Counted from the first letter of the stretch, positions 53,946 to 64,000 are shown. The stretch is 64,000 nucleotides of DNA from Stentor coeruleus (GCA_001970955.1 MPUH01000125.1:1-64000), one strand, 5' to 3'. Numbers and translations are program-made. Notes: generated from the sequence alone by a model not told the origin.

Positions 53946-55280
53946 TTATATATTGTTGTAACTACTTCTTCTTAATTCTGAATATAAACAGCCAAGGCTT
54001 TCTATGTTTCTATGAACAAACAGCTTAAAGCTCCTAAGATACTCTTCATCTCCTGTCTTAGTTTGCGAAGTTGGGGGAAAGTCTTTAAGGTAGCCCCAGA
54101 CAATCTCAAGGAATTCTTGAGTACTTTTAATATCCATATGCGAAATATATTTAGAAATAGTCCCAACTATACTAGGTACCCAATGGAGTTCTGTGAATAT
54201 TTTTAGAATGATTTCAATGTTTGGAAGATCAATTTTTCCTTGAGAACAAAAACCAATTAAATTAGCAAATGTGCTATACATAAGATCAACTAGCTGAAGG
54301 GCAAGTTTTACCCCACCGGTAGAGATAAGGAATACAATGCGTAAAGTGTAAGTGTTAGAAAGGATAATCCCACGGACAAATAAAGTGTCCCAGTTAGCAT
54401 TAGATAACCCTGGGAGGACTTCAGAATAGTATTTTAATAGAGATGTGAGTTTTTCTGAAGGGTTTTCGTTTTCTCTAGTCAAAGCAAATAAAGCTTGTGG
54501 AGGTGATCTATAACTAAATTCAAATCTCGAATATAAAAAGTTGAACTTTTCTCTTATCCCTGACTCCTCAACTTCCCCTTCTTCAGGAGATTTCATTAGA
54601 TCCTTGAGTACACAATAAGCTATATAAGGGTTCCTTTTTACCTTTTCAGTTTCGCTAAATGGTAAAATATGAGACAACAGATTAGAACAAACGTATTGAA
54701 AGCAAGAATACTGTTTGCACAAACTAATCATTGGCACGCTGGTTTTATCGAAAATAAGCTTCAAACGCAAATCGTCTTCCTTAAGCTCTAAAATTGATGT
54801 AAACCTTATTATTCTTATAAGCGCTTCAGCTAAATCTAGCTCTTCTACATCAAGATAAGCACACCAAAGCTCGATAAATTTCACTAATTGGAGGATGTAT
54901 TTTGTAGCTTGGGTTGGGCTTAGGCTTGTTAAAGATTGGATGTGTGAAAATAAATAAGAACGAAGGTTGTAAAGTTGGGTTATTGTATTAAACATATTGT
55001 CTTGGATTTCAGCAATAGCGACATGGGTTAGGTTGAGAAGGGAGAGCTCGTGGATTGAAGGGCTGAAATTTTTTATTACAGCAGAGACAGCTTGGGCCCA
55101 TTTCATTGGGTTGATAACCTCGAGTTGGTTCTTGACTCTATGAAAAGTTGAACTTGAAAAATTTGGTCCGTCAATTATCTCAACATAAGCCGCAATCCAT
55201 ATTTCTGACTCGTTTTGATAGTACTTGCTTAAAGACTTTGCTGAATATTTTTTCAGGAAATTCTCAATTTCTTCGTTCAT
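53946..55280 (-). CDS. All-helical protein, 444 aa, family not recognised
   Basis: No membrane segment or coiled coil. It has regular amphipathic helices throughout, suggesting an alpha-solenoid, with hydrophobic and Trp-containing helices such as KWAQAVSAVIKNF and IELWCAYLDVEELDLAEALI. Moderate Cys content. It might be a subunit of a larger complex; no specific family can be named. It converges on the previous gene with two nucleotides between stop codons, so the 3' UTRs must overlap. Confidence 0.75.
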   Translation of the reverse strand: MNEEIENFLKKYSAKSLSKYYQNESEIWIAAYVEIIDGPNFSSSTFHRVKNQLEVINPMKWAQAVSAVIKNFSPSIHELSLLNLTHVAIAEIQDNMFNTITQLYNLRSYLFSHIQSLTSLSPTQATKYILQLVKFIELWCAYLDVEELDLAEALIRIIRFTSILELKEDDLRLKLIFDKTSVPMISLCKQYSCFQYVCSNLLSHILPFSETEKVKRNPYIAYCVLKDLMKSPEEGEVEESGIREKFNFLYSRFEFSYRSPPQALFALTRENENPSEKLTSLLKYYSEVLPGLSNANWDTLFVRGIILSNTYTLRIVFLISTGGVKLALQLVDLMYSTFANLIGFCSQGKIDLPNIEIILKIFTELHWVPSIVGTISKYISHMDIKSTQEFLEIVWGYLKDFPPTSQTKTGDEEYLRSFKLFVHRNIESLGCLYSELRRSSYNNI

Positions 55281-55425
55281 TTTCGTTATAATAAATAAAA
55301 TCTAAGCAAAACTAATTTAAAACTTGCAAAAAGGGGTATTTATAAAAATTTATATACAAAATCTATAAGTTATCCTTAATATTCAAATATTTTCATAAAT
55401 CCCTAACTAGAATTATTAAATCTTA

Positions 55426-56961
55426 CTAATGGTGACTATGTCCTGGAGCATGTGGCTGATAATTATTTTTTTTCATATAAGAAACCAACTGATTCGGGAC
55501 TTCCTTCAACACTTCATAAGCAAGCTGTCCTGGCCCAGTTAGTTTCCTTAAAGGTACAAACTGGACTATATCTCTTGAAGCTTTTTTCCCATATATATCA
55601 GTCAGAGTCCCATGATCCCCATCAAGTACTTCCATATTATCAAATACCGCTTTCCCAATACCTACAATAATAATGCTGGCAGGGAGTTCTGAAGCTGAAA
55701 CAATTTCTTTTACTGTATGATCCATATCATTAATTGCCCCATCAGTTAATATTAAAAGGATATGATAAACACTTTGTGGGGGTGTTGAAGATGCAGCTGC
55801 AATGAATTTTTGGAGGATTTGGGCAAGTACTGTTGGGCCTGAAAATGTTATGTGATTTAGGGCGTTGCGATATAGATCAATAACACCTCTTGCACCTAAA
55901 GCATATGGTTTGGATTCATCAAAAGAGAGGGCAAAACAGTGGTTTGCTTGATGGGAACCTTGAGGAACACCTCCAAAACCATAAACAGGGATGTATTTAT
56001 CAGTGTCATAACCTTCTAATATGCCTGCGATTTCGTAGATAACTTTTTCGTAATGGTTTGGCTCGTGGCCTCCAATATGATGCAAAGAATGAGGATTTGT
56101 GCATTCTTCATTACTTGCGGTGAAGTCAATAGCTACAGACATAGAAATTTGTACTCCAGCCCGAAGGTAGTCAATAAAAGTCATGTTTTTTTTAGCAGTC
56201 GCATCTGTGATCTCAATAGTGCCTCCATGCTCTCTGTTATTTGGGTCAAAAATCTCAAACTTAGCTCCTCTAACCAGTATAGATGAAGCTGGGACCTCAA
56301 AAATCCCTATCATTTCATCTGACCCAATACTATCCCAATCATAGCACTCAAGCTTTATCAACCTATTCCTATCACAATTGCATAGCTCTTGCTCAGTCAA
56401 CTCAAATGACTCCCAAATAGGATCAAGAGTTTCTTTTATCGTCTCACTTTTATACAATTGTCTCCATTCCCCTGGAGCTACACTTTTCGATACTATAAAA
56501 TAAGGGTCACTAAGTCCAAAATAATCTTTTTTCGCAAGTTTTATCCCTCTAAACCTTATCCTAAATGAATCGCTACCTGATCTTACCTCTTCAACATGTA
56601 TATGTAAGGTCCCACCTTGAGAAATGTCTAATGAAGAATCCCCTTTTCCAACTAATTCACCTAAAGTTGTATGAACATGGCCAATCTTATCTGGAGATGA
56701 GTCATCATGATCTAATATTGTAAAGGTTATAGGCTGGCGTTGTTGGAAAAAGTAATCAACTTGAATGGTTTTAGACCATCTCGGGTCTAGACAGTCATGC
56801 TGAACTTCTGTACGCCCAACTTCTTCAAAGTAAGTTGAGTTGCCCTGTTGAAGAGAGACTACACAAAATGTATCACTTTTGCTGAAAGTGTCTTTGTTTT
56901 TGAGATGCTTTGCTGAAATAAAAAGCTCGACTCTGATTGGATGATATACTCGCTCAACCAT
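55426..56961 (-). CDS. Copine (C2-C2-vWA)
   Basis: 511 aa, full copine length. C2A at about 1-125 (RVELFISAKHLKNKD...FTILDHDD), C2B at about 135-255 (FGLSDPYFIV, LECYDWDSIGSDEMIG) with the acidic Ca2+-binding loops. The vWA/copine domain runs from about 280 to 490, with a MIDAS-type AIDFTASN (Asp-x-Thr-x-Ser) and LILTDGAIND. The C-terminus is His/Pro-rich. Copines go to membranes on Ca2+ rise and recruit partners through the vWA domain. Everything needed for Ca2+ and metal binding appears intact. Confidence 0.97.
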   Translation of the reverse strand: MVERVYHPIRVELFISAKHLKNKDTFSKSDTFCVVSLQQGNSTYFEEVGRTEVQHDCLDPRWSKTIQVDYFFQQRQPITFTILDHDDSSPDKIGHVHTTLGELVGKGDSSLDISQGGTLHIHVEEVRSGSDSFRIRFRGIKLAKKDYFGLSDPYFIVSKSVAPGEWRQLYKSETIKETLDPIWESFELTEQELCNCDRNRLIKLECYDWDSIGSDEMIGIFEVPASSILVRGAKFEIFDPNNREHGGTIEITDATAKKNMTFIDYLRAGVQISMSVAIDFTASNEECTNPHSLHHIGGHEPNHYEKVIYEIAGILEGYDTDKYIPVYGFGGVPQGSHQANHCFALSFDESKPYALGARGVIDLYRNALNHITFSGPTVLAQILQKFIAAASSTPPQSVYHILLILTDGAINDMDHTVKEIVSASELPASIIIVGIGKAVFDNMEVLDGDHGTLTDIYGKKASRDIVQFVPLRKLTGPGQLAYEVLKEVPNQLVSYMKKNNYQPHAPGHSHH

Positions 56962-57074
56962 AATAATTACCTAAAATTGTATAAAATATAATGATTTATA
57001 TATAAAAAAATCATATTTGGGTAATAGAATTCTATATATTTTTATGTATAATAACTATTATATTGTAATTATAT

Positions 57075-57914
57075 TTATTGCCCCGGGGTTTCAGTGACTT
57101 TAACTGGTTCTAAAGGCATCATCAGTGTTCTTCTTGACCTTCTATTCTTCGCCTTACGCATTTCACTCTGCGCCGTGTCATCTTTCGCCAGTTCCAAACT
57201 GAGCAGTCTACATTTTTCATGATTTCTCTTAATGAAAATCCTCAATTCCGAGTGCTCAACCATAAATTTCAAATCGTCTTGCATCATAATCTCAACAAAC
57301 TGCTCGCTTGTAATTTCTCTTAGTTTGTCTTCAAGGATAAGAAATTTAAAATATTCTAGAAAATTTTTCTTCATCATAGCCAAGGTATTTTTATATTCAT
57401 CAATATCGTTAGATCGATCAGTATGGATAATCTTACCTATTTCAGGGATGATTTCAAGTACGATTTCTAGTACATCAGCTAGAAGCACTCCGATTTCCCA
57501 TCGAGAAAGGTTATTAGAAGCGTCAATGTCGTATGTGAAAAAAAGACAGTGGAATTTCTCTTGGACTTTTCCTTCTCCTAATAAAATCCCAAATGTACTA
57601 AGTTTTTTGACTGAGTATAAAGGGTCGTTACTTGTGTACTCATCTGCTAAGTTTTGCCTTTCAATAAACTTGCAGCTTTTTGGATGTTCTAAAAAGAGGT
57701 TGTAGATTTTCTGGCATTCATTGTTGAAGGGAAGCTCTATTTCTTTTAAGGCTTCTTTAAGTTGTTGTTCTGAAAGATGAAAATGAGGAGAGTATCTGTG
57801 GAAAACTTTTACTATGCTATCACTATCTCTTTTATTGAACTGTATAGCCCGACAGCTGTTTTTAACTAAGTCTTCAATCTCGCCCCACTTTTCTCTCGAT
57901 GTGCAAGATCCCAT
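57075..57914 (-). CDS. Myristoylated EF-hand-containing protein
   Basis: 279 aa. It starts MGSCTS: Gly2 and Ser6 fit N-myristoylation and Cys4 palmitoylation. Helical throughout, with one convincing EF-hand loop (DIDASNNLSRWE, about residues 129-140) flanked by helices like those of neuronal-calcium-sensor or calcineurin-B-type proteins. Other hands are degenerate. The C-terminus is basic, with RRSRRT that a kinase could phosphorylate. A membrane-bound Ca2+ sensor or adaptor is the likely role. Confidence 0.75.
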   Translation of the reverse strand: MGSCTSREKWGEIEDLVKNSCRAIQFNKRDSDSIVKVFHRYSPHFHLSEQQLKEALKEIELPFNNECQKIYNLFLEHPKSCKFIERQNLADEYTSNDPLYSVKKLSTFGILLGEGKVQEKFHCLFFTYDIDASNNLSRWEIGVLLADVLEIVLEIIPEIGKIIHTDRSNDIDEYKNTLAMMKKNFLEYFKFLILEDKLREITSEQFVEIMMQDDLKFMVEHSELRIFIKRNHEKCRLLSLELAKDDTAQSEMRKAKNRRSRRTLMMPLEPVKVTETPGQ

Positions 57915-58137
57915 ATTAATTATATCTTAGTTTATAGTCGTTATAATATTACTGAATTATATGAATATACAAACAAACTGAACACTAAAATTTTGTTAAA
58001 AAACTGTAATACAAACAAAGCATCTAAAAAAATCATCATACAAAACTATAATCTCAGTATATATACGAATAAATTTAAGTAGCCTATCTGCTAGTCAAAT
58101 GAAAAATGCTCACTTTGCAATCAAATATAATTCAAAT

Positions 58138-59262
58138 ATGGGAAATTGTACTTTACGCCAAGATAACTACGATCCGACGGTCGGTAATTCCTAATCAGTC
58201 CTCAGTCGACAGCAGTTCACTTTTCTCTACCCAATAGGCAAGGGTGGCTTCGGGAAGGTCTGGAAAGTCATAATGAAAAAAAACAAAGAGCAATACGCAA
58301 TGAAAGAAATGCTCAAAGCTCGTATCATCAGCAAACGCAGTGTGCACTCAGTAATGAACGAAAGACGCTTACTAGCAATGATAAAGCATCCATTCATAGT
58401 AAACATGCAGTACGCGTTTCAATGTAGAGAAAACTTGTATCTGGTGATGGATTTAATGCCAGGAGGAGATTTACGTTATCATTTGGGTAAGAATAGAAAA
58501 TTTTCAGAAGACCAAACAAGATTTTTCGTATCCTGCCTTTTTTGTGCCTTAGAGTACTTACATGTGAATAACATTATCCATAGAGATATCAAACCTGAAA
58601 ACCTTGTCCTTGATGCTAAAGGCTATGTAAGACTAACAGATTTTGGTATTGCTAGGGTTTGGCAACAAGAAAATGGTCATGAGACATCGGGAACTCCAGG
58701 ATATATGGCCCCAGAAGTCATTTGTCGACAAAATCATACAATTGCTGCTGATTACTTTGCTGTTGGGGTTATTGTTTATGAATTCATGCTAGGAAAAAGA
58801 CCTTATGTGGGTAAAACTAGAAAAGATATTAGAGATGCTATATTAGCCAAACAAGTGCAGTTGAAAAAAACCGACATGCCTCAAGGATGGTCTTTAGAAG
58901 CTTTAGATTTTACTAATAAACTTTTGCAAAGAAAGCCGCAAAATAGACTTGGATATGGAGGACCACAGGAAGTTAAAAATCATGCCTGGCTGAAAGATGT
59001 GGACTGGGGAAGGCTATTACAGAAAACCCATGAGTCACCATTTATACCTAAAAGCCAGGATAATTTTGATGCGAGTCAGGTGTCGAATGATTGGAAGGAT
59101 GAGGTTGAGAAGATTGATTTGAAAGATGTATCGACACAAAATATGTTTATTGGATATTTTTATGATGCGACACTTCCTAGCCATAAAGCTAACTCTTCTT
59201 CGACGCTTCCAAATATGCTTAATGCTGATCAATCGGTTAACATTAGTAATCTAACTAAATAA
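58138..59262 (+). CDS. AGC-family protein kinase, STK32/YANK-like
   Basis: 369 aa in two exons (58138-58183, 58199-59262) with the 15-nt intron GTAATTCCTAATCAG. Exon 1 gives MGNC, a myristoylation and palmitoylation signal as in STK32 (YANK) kinases, and exon 2 completes the Gly loop GKGGFGKVW (29-37). ATP-binding Lys51, HRDIKPEN with Asp145, DFG at 163-165 and APE are present. The P+1 region (SGTPGYMAPE) and the downstream sequence up to NRLGYGG match AGC/YANK kinases. The C-tail is short, so regulation by a full AGC hydrophobic motif is doubtful. Without the spliced exon the kinase would lack its Gly loop. Confidence 0.92.
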
Positions 59263-60288
59263 ATGGATTAAAATTTGATAAACATAGAATATCTTGAGGA
59301 AGAGTGTGGGTATTGAAAATTGAGTGTATTAATAGGATAGCTTTTGGTTTTTGAATTTGTAGAAAAAGTAATATGATTATGATTTTTGTGGAGTTATTTT
59401 ATAAGCTAGATTTATGAAAGTGAGGTTAAATACTTGATGATATTTTTTAAGGAAATTATGCTTAGACTTTATATTCTATGAATATGGAATAGTTTATGAA
59501 TTAAAATTTTTCCATTTTTTATTATTTAAACTATAATCAATCTTTTATTATTAGGAGAATGGCTGCAAGATTTTCTTATGTTTTAGTATATTTTTTATAT
59601 AGTTTGCAATTAAATAATTTTTATAATTGCTTATTATATTGCAAATATATTATCAAGTTTGCTGATGACTGCATGCTCTTATTTATTTATGACTATTTAA
59701 CTTTTTCCAGATTTTTTCAACTATTTTATTAAGATGTCAAAAGTTATTTATTCATATTAATATTTTTCAAATCAGGCCTATATAAACTTAATTTTTGATA
59801 TTACAGTTAATTATATTTAACCATAATTTCCTCATATATTAAAATTTTCACTCAAATATCTCTTAAGCCACAGCTATAAATAAATTTATTCAAACTATCC
59901 TCAATCTTCAACTCAAAATTTTAAGTTCCTCTCATTTCTGAATTTTTATAGCAATCTCATCTTTAACAGAATTCAAAAAATATTAATAATAATCGCAATT
60001 TGACTTTAATTTTTTAAGTCATTCATCGTAATCTTCATGTAACCTTACCCTAACCTCACTCTTCATCTTAACAACAAAATCTTGTATTTAACTTAACTAA
60101 AATTTTCTCACATCAAACCATATACCACATTAATATTTTTTATATTAAACATTCCCAAAAAAACTATCAAATAACTTTAAAATCTTCAGGAAAACTTAAT
60201 TTTCATAGGCATCCCTTATATATTTCAGTGCATCTTCACTAACCTGATAATTATCATCTGTCATAATACACTAACAATTCATTATATA
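59263..60288. other. Intergenic, 1 kb
   Basis: G/T-rich to about 59560, AT-rich in the middle, A/C-rich and G-poor from about 59810 to the next gene. No gene seen. Confidence 0.4.
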
Positions 60289-62107
60289 ATGTCAAAAAGA
60301 CCCTGCCACATAAGAAATTTTACCGGAATAGTTTTTAAAACCACAGATACCCAAGATATAAGCTCACGAAGATACTCTGACGATTTTTCTCATAAGCTTC
60401 TCAGTAAACGGATCTTAACTTCAGGTGAATACACAGCGAAGACTGATGGATCGATGCTATCTTTGCTTAAACAACGTAAAGATAATAATGAAGAAGCAAA
60501 AGTTACTCCAGGGACCATATCGAATGTGGTTAAAAACTACATATTGCCTATGTTCACAAAAGAACTCAAATCTAAACGCAACAAAAAAAGGCAAAAGGAA
60601 TTTGGGCTTTCAAATAGCATGGATAGATCCTTTGATACTAAGGAAGGAACTGTATATGCTGAGCTTAAATTATCAGAAAAATTAGGCCAGGAAAATGTAC
60701 AGATTTCTAATAAGATTAGGGAACTAGAAGATAAAGTTAATGTGGGTATTGCTGAAAAATTTGCAGCAGAAAAGGAATTGTATTGGGTTAGAAATGAATT
60801 ACATGATGCACAGACTATGATAACTCATTTGAATTCATTGAATAGGACTATCGAAGTTAGTTCTCACTATTTCCAACAAAACCACATGTTCATCAAAAGT
60901 AAATACGAAAGATACAAGAAATTATACCATGAAGCTGAATACAGAATTGAAGAACTAGTCAAAAACCTCCAAGACGAACGAGCAATAAATGATATCCGAT
61001 ACCTTATACCATATTTCCTTAACTCTACTAAACAAATTACGTAACACAGCTTTAAAATACGAGCATTATCATTCTCTGCTACAAATTGAAAACGAAATTA
61101 TCTGCGAAAAACTTAAAGGCATAAGTGTGAGTTTTAATAATCTCATAATTGCACATTCTGGAGAAGGCAAACTTATTCAAGAATGGAATCTTATAAATGG
61201 ATCATTATATAAAATAGGTATATCTGATAGTGAATTTGATACAAAGTATTCAGAAATGTGCTCTATTTATAAAAAAATGCATGACGATATAGACTCTGTT
61301 ATAAATTTCCAGTACGCAAAAGAAGAAAAGCACACAAGGATGCTGAAATATTTTAAAGATAAATCTAAAATACTTCATGATGAAAATAAAACCTTGTTGG
61401 CTATAAAAGAGTATCTTGAAAAATCAAATCAAGAACTTGAACAGCAGAAAACTGCATTAACAAATGAAGTTGTGGTTCTGCGCAAAAGCGTGAATAACTT
61501 CCATTCCCGTAGCGAGATCGATAACGTATGCAAGAACTGCAAAAAAATCTATAAAGAAGAAGAAAACTTCAACTGGTCTTGTAAAACTCATCTATCAAAA
61601 CATAACGGAAGCATGTACTGGTGCTGTGGCAAATCCGAGCCCACAGCCGAAGGTTGTATAATCTCCAAACATATCTCAGCCGATGACGAAGAAGGCCATG
61701 GCTCACAAAAATATGAAAAAGCTAAATTTTGCTCAGTAATCTCTATATAGAATTGCCGAGAATCAGGACATGCACCTAAAGATTGTCCTAAAGACCCAAA
61801 CACAAGGACAAATTTTGACCCACAGCAAGAACTTGATAGAATAGAAAATTATAAAAGACAAAAAACAAAAATCAATGTTGAACTTTTAAATCATCAAATA
61901 TCCCTGCATAATAGCAAAACTAAATTTAAAGGAAATGATAGTGATAGTTTTGTCACAGAATTTGATGATTTGGAAGATATTAAAAATGTGTCGATTAATG
62001 ACTCTGAGCTTACGAGATATAAAATTGAAGAGCCTGAAGTTGCAGGAAAAAGAGTAGCGAAAAAGTATGCGAATGTGTTTTCTAATTTTTTATCTAAATT
62101 AGTTTGA
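60289..62107 (+). CDS. Coiled-coil zinc-knuckle protein with an unexplained frame change
   Basis: The N-terminal part (60289-61044) and the following part (open from 60989) are in different frames that overlap by 56 nt. No 16-nt GT-AG intron fits, so a +1 shift or a base error lies between 60989 and 61044. A 15-nt intron (GTAATCTCTATATAG, 61736-61750) then joins to the last exon, ending in TGA at 62107. Splicing builds a perfect CCHC knuckle, CSNCRESGHAPKDC. Just before it lies a further Cys/His cluster (CKNC...WSCKTH...WCCG...C) that may bind another zinc. The first two thirds are coiled coil. CCHC knuckles bind single-stranded nucleic acid or proteins. Exact function unknown. Confidence 0.75.
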
Positions 62108-62222
62108 AAAGATAGGATTTGTGTGGAAAATTGAAGGATTTGATATGATTAAGGCTGATTTTAATGTGAATATGTAGGAGAATGATTTTAGGATTTTTTT
62201 ATTGTAAGGTTAGCTAAGTTAA

Positions 62223-62657
62223 TTAGTGACAGGTCCTTGCCTCGAACCCATCACGTAAGAATCTTGGCATGAAGGTCTCTAGGATGAAATAACCTAAGGC
62301 TAATCCAGAACAGATAGACAAAAACACTCCTGTTGAAAAGGTCATGATGGCAAGCATTAATAAATAAGAACCTGCAACAAAGAGGAAGTAAGTAATGCAT
62401 AATAAGATCCGAAGTGGTACTTGACTATTAGAATTAGAGCTAAGTTTCTTTTACATTTTATAGTTCAAGAATCTGATCACCCCTTGCAACAGCTCAACCC
62501 CACATGCGAAAAGCAAAAGTAAAATTATTGCCATCGCATATTTACTATCAGAATCAACATGAAAGCTAAATATCCTATACTTATCCAGGTAAAAAACAAA
62601 GTCTTTCGCACTAAAAAAAGACATGTACATTCTCCTATGGCATGTTTTCATATCCAT
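62223..62657 (-). CDS. CTR-family (SLC31) copper transporter
   Basis: 139 aa after removal of the 15-nt intron GTAAAAGAAACTTAG (62440-62454). Exons are 62657-62455 and 62439-62223. The N-terminus has Met-rich MDM and MYMSFFSA before the first membrane segment (about 41-60). TM2 carries the copper-coordinating MxxxM (YLLMLAIM) and TM3 the packing GxxxG (GLALGYF), the two hallmarks of CTR transporters, which import Cu(I) as trimers. It ends in a Cys-His pair (TCH), also usual for the family. Without splicing only TM1 is visible. Confidence 0.88.
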
Positions 62658-63564
62658 TTTTATTATTTTCTACTGAGAAAAAGTAATCTCTATATCCTGG
62701 GTGCACAGCTTCCCTTTAATAACAATTTTTCAATGTCACAGCTAAAAATACTTGTATGATACTTTTTACTATATTCGATTTCATTTTGTTTTCTAAGCTT
62801 AGATATTATTCTGAGGCCTATGAATAATTAATTTAATGTGCTTAGTGCTCTTATTGGTGGCAATACAAACTCATGCTTAAAAATTGAAGGAGCTACTATA
62901 CCGAAGGAACTAAGGGCTCAAAAAAAATTAAACTTCTAAATAAGCATTTTCATAGTATTTAGGTGGGTTTTTGATTATAAAAGTTGCACTTTGTTTGGAT
63001 GCCTACAATTGAAAAAAGGCAGTTGATAATTAGCTGATGCATTTTTTCGTCAAATACCAGATTCTATAAAATATTTTTTTAATCCTCTATGCTATTGTTA
63101 ATAATCAAGATCTTTTAAACTTTTGCAGAGTATATTAAGTTCACTAATTTTTCAAGTAGTTTATCAGTTATTTCAGAAACTGCTTATTATTTAAAAAAAT
63201 CACTTTTTATTAGGTTCAGTACTAGTTGCAAATGCTTTAGTATGTTGACCTATTCTAAAGGTTTGTGTTTGCAACTTATTCTAAAAATAATAGTCCTTGC
63301 AAGCATTCCTGAAAAGTAGATTCTCTTTTATATTTTCTTCTTGTCTATCTCAGAGATTGCTTCATGATCAACGCTCATTCGTAATATATTTATCATTATA
63401 TCAACAACACTTTTACTTATTTTATAAATTAGTTTCCTCTTTTAACATTTTTTTCTAAACTCCGTTCTCTATTATAACAACCAATATCTAAATCTATCAA
63501 CATCAGTTTATCTACAAAATTCTATATCAAATCCTTATCCCACCTTCATTTCTAATAAAACTAT
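62658..63564. other. Intergenic, 0.9 kb
   Basis: Mixed AT-rich sequence without a clear gene. Long stop-interrupted frames can be read on both strands, but stops occur at about the random rate. The last 150 nt are A/C-rich, fitting the 3' flank of the following minus-strand gene. Confidence 0.4.
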
Positions 63565-64000
63565 CTAATTTACTTTACTAAGCCTGACAAGATTCTTCGC
63601 TGCTGAAATTACCATAGTCTCATAGCTCTCATCCACATCATGTGTACCTTCAATCTTCCCAAACTCCAGCATATTAACATTCTCCTCAAATCTCAAACAC
63701 TCCACTGCTTTTTCAATACTAACAAACTCATCCAACAATGCAATTGCAATCGCAGTGCTTTTAGAAATTGTTGCAGCAGCCTCCAAAGCTACAACAAAAA
63801 ATTCATCCTTCCCACTTAAATACTTGTTAAGCATCTCCAAAGACTTCTCTGGTATATCTGGTGCTGATATTCCATGACTGACATTAAGTAAAATCTGATA
63901 TTTATCTTCAAGGTATTTGATTATCGGGTTAAAAAGCGCATCTTGTTTAGTTTTGATTTCTTCTTCATCTTCTCTAAAGCTATATATTTATTACCAAACA
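63565..64000 (-). CDS. ATPAF2: Mitochondrial F1-ATPase assembly factor 2 (ATP12), partial
   Basis: C-terminal 140 residues of an ATP12-like protein; the 5' part lies beyond the window. The 15-nt intron GTAATAAATATATAG (63980-63994) joins ..VC to FREDEEE, giving the family's T-x-C-(F/Y)-R strand. Family features follow: the NPIIKYLEDKY helix, FFVVALEAAATISKS, AIALLDEFVSIEKAVECLRFEE and GKIEGTHDVDE. ATP12 is a mitochondrial matrix chaperone that binds F1 alpha subunit before assembly. Gln-Arg-Trp-Gly of the usual motif is replaced by MLEFGKIEG, but the order is kept. Targeting sequence not visible. Confidence 0.88.

Noticed and set aside
60950-60965. 16-nt GT-AG segment (GTCAAAAACCTCCAAG) as the intron resolving the zinc-knuckle frame change
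   Set aside because: Its removal leads directly into TAA in the new frame (60986-60988).
62832-62939. 36-codon plus-strand open stretch without Met
   Set aside because: Too short, no start, no intron linking it to another exon.
62701-63396. A 232-codon minus-strand frame that looks protein-like if TAA/TAG are read as Gln
   Set aside because: Counting gives about 16 TAA/TAG in 232 codons, which is what random DNA of this composition yields. The impression of a protein is an effect of AT-rich DNA.
1-64000. CRISPR arrays, insertion sequences, bacterial operons or viral elements
   Set aside because: None of their hallmarks (spaced repeats, terminal inverted repeats, transposase, capsid or polymerase motifs) were recognised; the window is eukaryotic single-gene units.

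Overview
This window looks like macronuclear DNA of a heterotrich ciliate, most likely Stentor coeruleus or a close relative. The DNA is AT-rich and gene-dense. Ten tiny GT...AG introns can be placed: nine of exactly 15 nt and one best read as 17 nt. TAA, TAG and TGA all end genes, so the code is standard. The content is typically ciliate: a CDPK, a C2-vWA copine, an AGC kinase of the STK32 type, a cyclic-nucleotide-type K+ channel, many long coiled-coil proteins and lipid-anchored signalling proteins. The species is inferred from intron size and code; no marker gene was compared.

Layout. 0.3-2.3 kb: CNBD K+ channel. 3.1-7.4 kb: a small ORF and a 4-TM/coiled-coil/EF-hand-like protein. 9.1-12.5 kb: CDPK and a coiled-coil protein. 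13.6-17.6 kb: an unknown protein, an acidic CaaX protein and a divergent acyl-CoA synthetase. 18-23 kb: an RGG-box protein, a SET-domain methyltransferase and a GAS2-domain coiled-coil protein. 25.3-32.4 kb: an IQ-motif protein, two coiled-coil proteins and a PP4R1-like HEAT protein. 33.3-36 kb: a START-like protein, an AIG1-like membrane protein and ribosomal protein L27a. 36.5-42.2 kb: two coiled-coil proteins, a Cys-rich surface protein and a UBZ-HECT ubiquitin ligase. 43.2-48.8 kb: the outstanding locus, about 28 WD40 repeats in one frame with a TRP-like cation channel, broken once by a TGA exactly where the repeat needs Trp. 50.4-57.9 kb: Myb-like, coiled-coil and helical proteins, copine and a myristoylated EF-hand protein. 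58.1-64 kb: STK32-like kinase, zinc-knuckle protein, a CTR copper transporter visible only after splicing, and the 3' part of the mitochondrial F1-ATPase assembly factor ATP12.

Genes lie singly on both strands and are not operons. Non-coding flanks carry a strong strand skew: the sense strand is G-poor and A/C-rich before genes, and C-poor and G/T-rich after them. A recurring functional theme is Ca2+, membrane and lipid signalling: CDPK, copine, EF-hand proteins, two channels, and four proteins with an N-terminal Met-Gly of myristoylation type.

The assembly has seven single Ns. Six are flanked by direct repeats of 55-170 nt that look like unmerged contig overlaps, and the seventh has its repeat 207 nt away. 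One overlap lies inside the acyl-CoA synthetase gene and inserts 57 false codons in frame.
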